Shown here piece after piece: positions 6,792-9,609 of a DNA stretch of 9,609 bases; position 1 is the first letter of the stretch, and each line of letters starts with the position of its first letter. A program made the translations under genes and the position numbers. This stretch comes from Clostridia bacterium (lineage in GTDB: Bacteria; Bacillota; Clostridia; Christensenellales; CAG-314). The notes below the pieces were generated by a model. The model was not told where the DNA came from. It worked only from the letters and a program-made list of their open reading frames with translations, and ran no database searches. Location: the NCBI GenBank assembly GCA_017407305.1, contig JAFQWS010000012.1, forward strand, positions 1 to 9,609, read 5' to 3'.

Positions 6792-6832
6792 GTTTGTGCA
6801 ATCAAGCAGGTAGCAAGGTTTCCTTTTATTTA

Positions 6833-8332
6833 TCAGGAAGAGGGTTCCTTCCCCTTCAAGGGTACTAGTTGATTTTCGCCGTTGATATAGCTATCAAAAA
6901 ATCCGGCAATATCAGCCCCGTATCCGGAAGAAAAACTTGCTTGCATTTGTTCGGGTGTTGCCACCGTAAGCTTGCAGTCGTCAAAATATCTTCTCAACGC
7001 ATTAAAAAACTTATCCTTGCCACAAGCATCGTAAATGGAGTTGAACATCAAAGCGCCTTTTACGTAGGTCATATAGACGTAGCCTTGTTCGGTGTCAAAT
7101 TTATAAGATGCTCTCATGGTCGTGTCCAGTTTGCCAAGGTAATCGGTCAAAACGTTGACGTAGGTGGTGTAGTTTTTCAAATATTTGCGCATGGATTCTT
7201 TCAATGGCACTTCGCCACATTGGTCAAGATAAAGTTGAGTCAAAAATTCCACCAACCCTTCGTCTTGCCAAGGGTGTTCAATTTGGTCACTTGCCACAAG
7301 GTTGTAAAACCATTGGTGCGCCGTTTCGTGTATTACCGTTTCAATTTTGGCAGTTGTTTCTGCCGAAATTACCGACAGCATGGGGTATTCCATGCCACCA
7401 AAGCAAAAGTCTGCTTGTGCCACCGAGTAGGTGTCATAAGGGTACTTGGCAATGTTGTCGCCAAAGTATTTCAAAGAGTTCACTGCAAAGGCAAGTGCGG
7501 TTGCAGGATCGTCATCGTCAAAGTAGTAGTATTTGACTTGAACGCCATCTTCCGTTTGTGTCAGCACTTTGAAGTTTTTTGACATAACAATGGCAAAATC
7601 TCTCACCACTTTTGCTTCAATGGTATAGGTGGTGACGTCCTTTTCCGTGGACGTTGTCAAAAGTGTGCCTGTACTTGCCACAATAAAGTCGCTGTCGCAG
7701 GAAAGGGAAACGTCAAAGTTTGCCATTTGGCTCACAAAAGGATCGCCGTAAACGTAGTAGGGAGTGTCTTGCCAACTTCCCGTTTGGTCAATCATGCAAA
7801 GTATGGGGAAAAAATTGCCCAAACTTACCGTGTTTTCGCCAAAACCCAGTCGGTGTTTTATGTGAGGTAAGGAAATTTCATAAACCATCTCCACCGTGAC
7901 GCTTTCGTCGGGGTACAACGTTTTTGACAGTGGCACAATCAAAACGTCGCAATCGGTTCCGCCAATTTCAAATGCAACGGCAGTGTCTTCCACTTTTACC
8001 CAGTCAAAAGCAATTTCGCCAAAACTTTGACCATAGCAGTAGCAACTTTGGACGTAATTGGGGGACACAATCAAATGAGATGCGTCTTGTCTATAAGCAT
8101 TGGCATACAAATGAAAATGCAAGCTGTCCAAAGTGTTGGTGGTGCCGTTGGTAAACTGCACCCTTTGTACACCCGACAAAACGTGATTTTCGTTGTCGTA
8201 AGAAAGTTTTAAAGTATAGCATGTCAAAGAGGGGGAAGCTTTGTCAATGTAGTTTAGGTTGCAACCTGCAACGACCATTGTCAAAAATACCAAAACAAGT
8301 GTCAGCGTTATTGCTTTTTTAAATCTATTCAA
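6833..8332 (-). CDS. M1-family zinc aminopeptidase, membrane-anchored lipoprotein
   Basis: 499 residues. A lysine-containing n-region, a hydrophobic stretch and the lipobox VVAGC with Cys24 give a lipoprotein signal, so the enzyme should sit on the outer face of the membrane. Residues about 35-220 are the beta-rich N-terminal domain. The catalytic domain has the substrate-amine loop GGMEY (312-316, Y in place of the usual Asn), HETAH (335-339) and, 18 residues on, E358 in WQDEG: a complete HExxH-x18-E zinc site. Y423 in TYVKGA is the probable transition-state tyrosine. The large helical C-terminal domain of PepN-type enzymes (about 850 residues) is missing, as in other short bacterial M1 lipoproteins. 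It should release N-terminal residues from extracellular peptides. The start is TTG at 8332, nine bases from AAGGAG. The OppA-like lipoprotein diverges from it, suggesting a shared peptide-use theme. Confidence 0.9.
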   Translation of the reverse strand: MNRFKKAITLTLVLVFLTMVVAGCNLNYIDKASPSLTCYTLKLSYDNENHVLSGVQRVQFTNGTTNTLDSLHFHLYANAYRQDASHLIVSPNYVQSCYCYGQSFGEIAFDWVKVEDTAVAFEIGGTDCDVLIVPLSKTLYPDESVTVEMVYEISLPHIKHRLGFGENTVSLGNFFPILCMIDQTGSWQDTPYYVYGDPFVSQMANFDVSLSCDSDFIVASTGTLLTTSTEKDVTTYTIEAKVVRDFAIVMSKNFKVLTQTEDGVQVKYYYFDDDDPATALAFAVNSLKYFGDNIAKYPYDTYSVAQADFCFGGMEYPMLSVISAETTAKIETVIHETAHQWFYNLVASDQIEHPWQDEGLVEFLTQLYLDQCGEVPLKESMRKYLKNYTTYVNVLTDYLGKLDTTMRASYKFDTEQGYVYMTYVKGALMFNSIYDACGKDKFFNALRRYFDDCKLTVATPEQMQASFSSGYGADIAGFFDSYINGENQLVPLKGKEPSS

Positions 8333-8341
8333 AGTAAAAAT

Positions 8342-8347
8342 CTCCTT
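8342..8347 (-). promoter_or_regulatory. Ribosome binding site selecting a TTG start
   Basis: AAGGAG on the minus strand (8347-8342) with a nine-base gap to the TTG at 8332. No in-frame ATG is better placed, and the TTG start gives a complete lipoprotein signal peptide (MNRFKK then a hydrophobic run to AGC). Confidence 0.75.
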
Positions 8348-8364
8348 TTTACAATAGCATATTT

Positions 8365-8393
8365 AAAATGGTGCAAAAAAATGAGAAAAACGC
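8365..8393 (+). repeat. Diverged 29-bp direct repeat, copy 1
   Basis: Begins with AAAATGGTGCAAAAA, identical to positions 8528-8542, and continues to AAAACGC. The 29 bp match the second copy at 25 positions. It lies in the upstream leader region of the peptidase gene. Confidence 0.5.
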
Positions 8394-8494
8394 CCAAATC
8401 AAAAGGGCTTTCATCAAAAGCAGTCAAAAGGGTATATTTTTGCAACAAATGGTAATATAACGTTAAAAAACAACAAAAAGCACCTATTATTTTG

Positions 8495-8532
8495 ATTTTT
8501 GCCTCAAAAACCGCTTATTTTACGGCAAAAAT
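8495..8532. repeat. 9-bp perfect inverted repeat in the peptidase upstream region
   Basis: ATTTTTGCC (8495-8503) pairs with GGCAAAAAT (8524-8532) around a 20-base loop. Outside it, GCACC (8480-8484) can pair with GGTGC (8533-8537) across a ten-base bulge. It lacks a following T run on the minus strand, so it is not an obvious terminator. It would lie within the peptidase mRNA leader if transcription starts near 8590. Confidence 0.4.
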
Positions 8533-8556
8533 GGTGCAAAAAGGGGAGGAAAACGC
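8528..8556 (+). repeat. Diverged 29-bp direct repeat, copy 2
   Basis: Second copy of the repeat at 8365-8393, offset by 163 bp. Four differences all lie in the second half, where this copy has GGGGAGG. Its first bases overlap the 3' arm of the inverted repeat at 8495-8532. Confidence 0.5.
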
Positions 8557-8593
8557 AATAATAAAAAAAAGTATATAGTTTTTTCATTTTTTT

Positions 8594-8622
8594 AGTAAAA
8601 ATTATATTCATTTAGTTGTCAA
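8594..8622 (-). promoter_or_regulatory. Possible promoter of the M1 peptidase gene
   Basis: Minus strand: a consensus TTGACA (8622-8617), a 17-base spacer, and TTTACT (8599-8594), which matches the -10 consensus at four of six positions. The leader would be about 255 bases long. The -35 box overlaps the -35 box of the plus-strand promoter at 8616-8644 because GTTGTCAAAC reads well on both strands. Weaker than the other promoters listed. Confidence 0.35.
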
Positions 8623-8644
8623 ACAAATCGCATTGTGGTAAAAT
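8616..8644 (+). promoter_or_regulatory. Promoter of the OppA-like lipoprotein gene
   Basis: TTGTCA (8616-8621), a 17-base spacer, and TAAAAT (8639-8644) preceded by TGG, making an extended -10. The predicted start near 8651 leaves a leader of about 280 bases before the ATG at 8931, unusually long for a simple gene. Confidence 0.6.
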
Positions 8645-8811
8645 CTCCCTATCAATCTTCAAAAAATGTACCTTAAAAATAGGTATTCGTAAGAATTGAA
8701 TTTGTGTTGGACATTAAATTGAATACAGTTTTTTTGCAAACTCAGAATCAGCTCTGTTAAGACGAATATTACCTTTTTGAGGGGTACTATTATGTTTGGT
8801 TGAGCGCTTTT

Positions 8812-8841
8812 CTGGGTTTTTTTCGTTTAATAAAAACTCAG
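8812..8841 (+). promoter_or_regulatory. Leader hairpin 1 of the OppA-like gene
   Basis: CTGGGTTTTT (8812-8821) pairs with AAAAACTCAG (8832-8841), 10 base pairs with one G-U, around a ten-base loop. It sits in the long leader and is followed at once by a second, longer hairpin. Confidence 0.45.
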
Positions 8842-8846
8842 TTGAT

Positions 8847-8901
8847 TTGGTTTTTGCAAGCCTGACCGAATCCAACACACGTTCAGGTTTGCAAATTCCG
8901 A
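8847..8901 (+). promoter_or_regulatory. Leader hairpin 2, just before the Shine-Dalgarno
   Basis: TTTGCAAGCCTGA (8853-8865) pairs with TCAGGTTTGCAAA (8883-8895): 13 base pairs with a single G-U. Beyond a two-by-two T/T internal loop, four more pairs form (8847-8850 with 8898-8901). The loop is 17 bases. The Shine-Dalgarno lies 17 bases downstream and is left free. There is no T run directly after it, so it is not a standard terminator; a stability, processing or regulatory element is more likely. I do not recognise a known riboswitch class. Confidence 0.55.
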
Positions 8902-8918
8902 TTTGTTTTAAAAAAAAT

Positions 8919-8923
8919 GGAGG
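8919..8923 (+). promoter_or_regulatory. Strong ribosome binding site of the OppA-like gene
   Basis: GGAGG followed by T, seven bases before the ATG at 8931. It confirms the start of a gene that continues past the window. Confidence 0.85.
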
Positions 8924-8930
8924 TAACATT

Positions 8931-9609
8931 ATGAAAACAAAGAGAATCTTAGCAACATTGCTCGCATTGGTTTTTGCTTTTTCTCTCACGTTGACACTTG
9001 CAGCATGTGAAAGCAATGTTACAGTTACATATTACGCAGTCACAATCACACCCGAAGTAACTGACGAAGAAGGTAACGTAACAACACCCAAAGCATATGA
9101 CGCAGTAGTCATTGGTACAGAAAGTGTAAAAGCTGGCAGCAACCCTACAGGTTATGCAACAGCAGAAGATGGCACAGTTTATGTAGCATCTGCATACTTT
9201 GCAAGTCAAGAAGTTGACACAGCAGAAGAAGTGGATCTTTCCAGCTTCACAGTATCTGAAGACGTCAGCTTGTACGCAAATGAAACAGAATACGGCGTAT
9301 CCCTTGGTCTTGCAACAGGTGATGGCTACACACTCAACTATGCAACAACAACCTTCCCCACAACATGGAACAGCCACATCTACCAAACCGACACAGATAG
9401 CACAATTCTTGGCTACTCTTCCACAGGTTTCTATGAATTCGACTACAACGAAACCAAAGACGGTTACATTTGGGCAGATGCAATTGCAGTTGGCGATCCC
9501 GTTGACGTAACAGAAGATTACATTGGCGAACAATGGGGCATTGAAGAAGGCGACTCCGCATTGGCATGGAAAGTCGAAATTAGAGACGACCTTTGCTGGG
9601 ACGACGGCA
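8931..9609 (+). CDS. Peptide ABC transporter substrate-binding lipoprotein (family 5, OppA-like), N-terminal part
   Basis: 226 codons are visible, open to the window edge; the family is usually 500-700 residues. The N-terminus MKTKR, a hydrophobic run and the lipobox LAAC (Cys26) mark a lipoprotein on the outer membrane face. From about residue 130 the sequence follows the SBP_bac_5 pattern: a first strand TLNYATTTFPTTWNSH, then GFYEFDYNETKDGY, VDVTEDYIGEQWGI and AWKVEIRDDLCWDDG, equivalent to the family's W-x-x-x-LRxGVKWxDG. These proteins capture oligopeptides or similar ligands for an ABC importer. Residues about 30-118 are an extra beta-rich stretch (ESVKAGSNPTGY ... FTVSEDVSLYANE) that resembles a worn InlB B-repeat/Listeria-Bacteroides repeat. 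Permease and ATPase genes would be expected downstream. It diverges from the M1 peptidase, so both may serve peptide nutrition. Confidence 0.85.
   Translation, partial: MKTKRILATLLALVFAFSLTLTLAACESNVTVTYYAVTITPEVTDEEGNVTTPKAYDAVVIGTESVKAGSNPTGYATAEDGTVYVASAYFASQEVDTAEEVDLSSFTVSEDVSLYANETEYGVSLGLATGDGYTLNYATTTFPTTWNSHIYQTDTDSTILGYSSTGFYEFDYNETKDGYIWADAIAVGDPVDVTEDYIGEQWGIEEGDSALAWKVEIRDDLCWDDG

Noticed and set aside
8391..8413. Possible terminator from GCCC/GGGC around 8392-8408
   Set aside because: Only four pairs, an unpaired base before a short T run, and a position inside the presumed leader of the peptidase gene; too weak to call.
8645..8930. T-box or other known riboswitch in the long leader
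   Set aside because: No T-box TGGTACCGCG-type sequence, no antiterminator/terminator pair, and no landmark of common riboswitches that I can recognise.
8949..9533. 194-codon Cys-rich minus-strand frame opposite the OppA-like gene
   Set aside because: The many Cys residues come from antisense reading of Ala/Thr GCA and ACA codons. The plus frame has a signal peptide, a strong ribosome binding site and family motifs.
1..9609. CRISPR array, prophage, insertion sequence or toxin-antitoxin module
   Set aside because: No regularly spaced repeats, transposase, integrase or small paired genes with such motifs were found on either strand.

Overview
The window reads as an AT-rich Bacillota (Firmicutes) chromosome segment, most likely from an anaerobic clostridial lineage. 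The evidence is a DnaD/DnaB-type primosome protein paired with a DnaI/DnaC-type helicase loader (a Bacillota and Mycoplasmatota hallmark), purine-rich AAGGAG/GGAGG Shine-Dalgarno sites, GTG and TTG starts beside ATG, sigma-A-like promoters with extended -10 boxes, and two lipoproteins. Species cannot be read from the sequence. I see no mobile element, tRNA, rRNA or CRISPR.

Layout. Positions 1-129 (minus) hold the N-terminus of an alpha/beta hydrolase with its own promoter. Positions 302-2617 (minus) hold a two-gene replication operon: a DnaD/DnaB-like protein followed without any spacer (TAG|ATG) by a zinc-finger AAA+ helicase loader, then a hairpin terminator at 217-248. Diverging from it, 2808-6541 (plus) encodes a 1064-residue coiled-coil protein built like an SMC/Rad50/SbcC ATPase but with worn-down nucleotide-binding motifs. 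Its stop overlaps the start of a ThpR/LigT-type RNA 2',3'-cyclic phosphodiesterase, and a strong terminator follows. The 150-bp intergenic region 2618-2768 carries two opposed promoters whose predicted transcripts overlap at their 5' ends, plus nested inverted repeats. Positions 6833-8332 (minus) encode an M1-family zinc aminopeptidase lipoprotein, converging on the thpR end over a short hairpin-rich spacer with a bidirectional terminator. Positions 8333-8930 are non-coding, with a second divergent promoter pair, a diverged direct repeat, several hairpins and a long structured leader. From 8931 (plus) to the edge lies the N-terminal part of a family-5 (OppA-type) peptide-binding lipoprotein that is absent from complete-ORF lists because it runs off the window.

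How the genes fit. The replication pair would load the replicative helicase at origins or stalled forks. The divergent coiled-coil gene may share its control region and could act in chromosome or fork maintenance, but this is inference. The M1 peptidase and OppA-like lipoprotein fit extracellular peptide trimming and uptake. The strongest candidate for something undescribed is the degenerate SMC-like protein and its divergent pairing with the helicase-loading operon.
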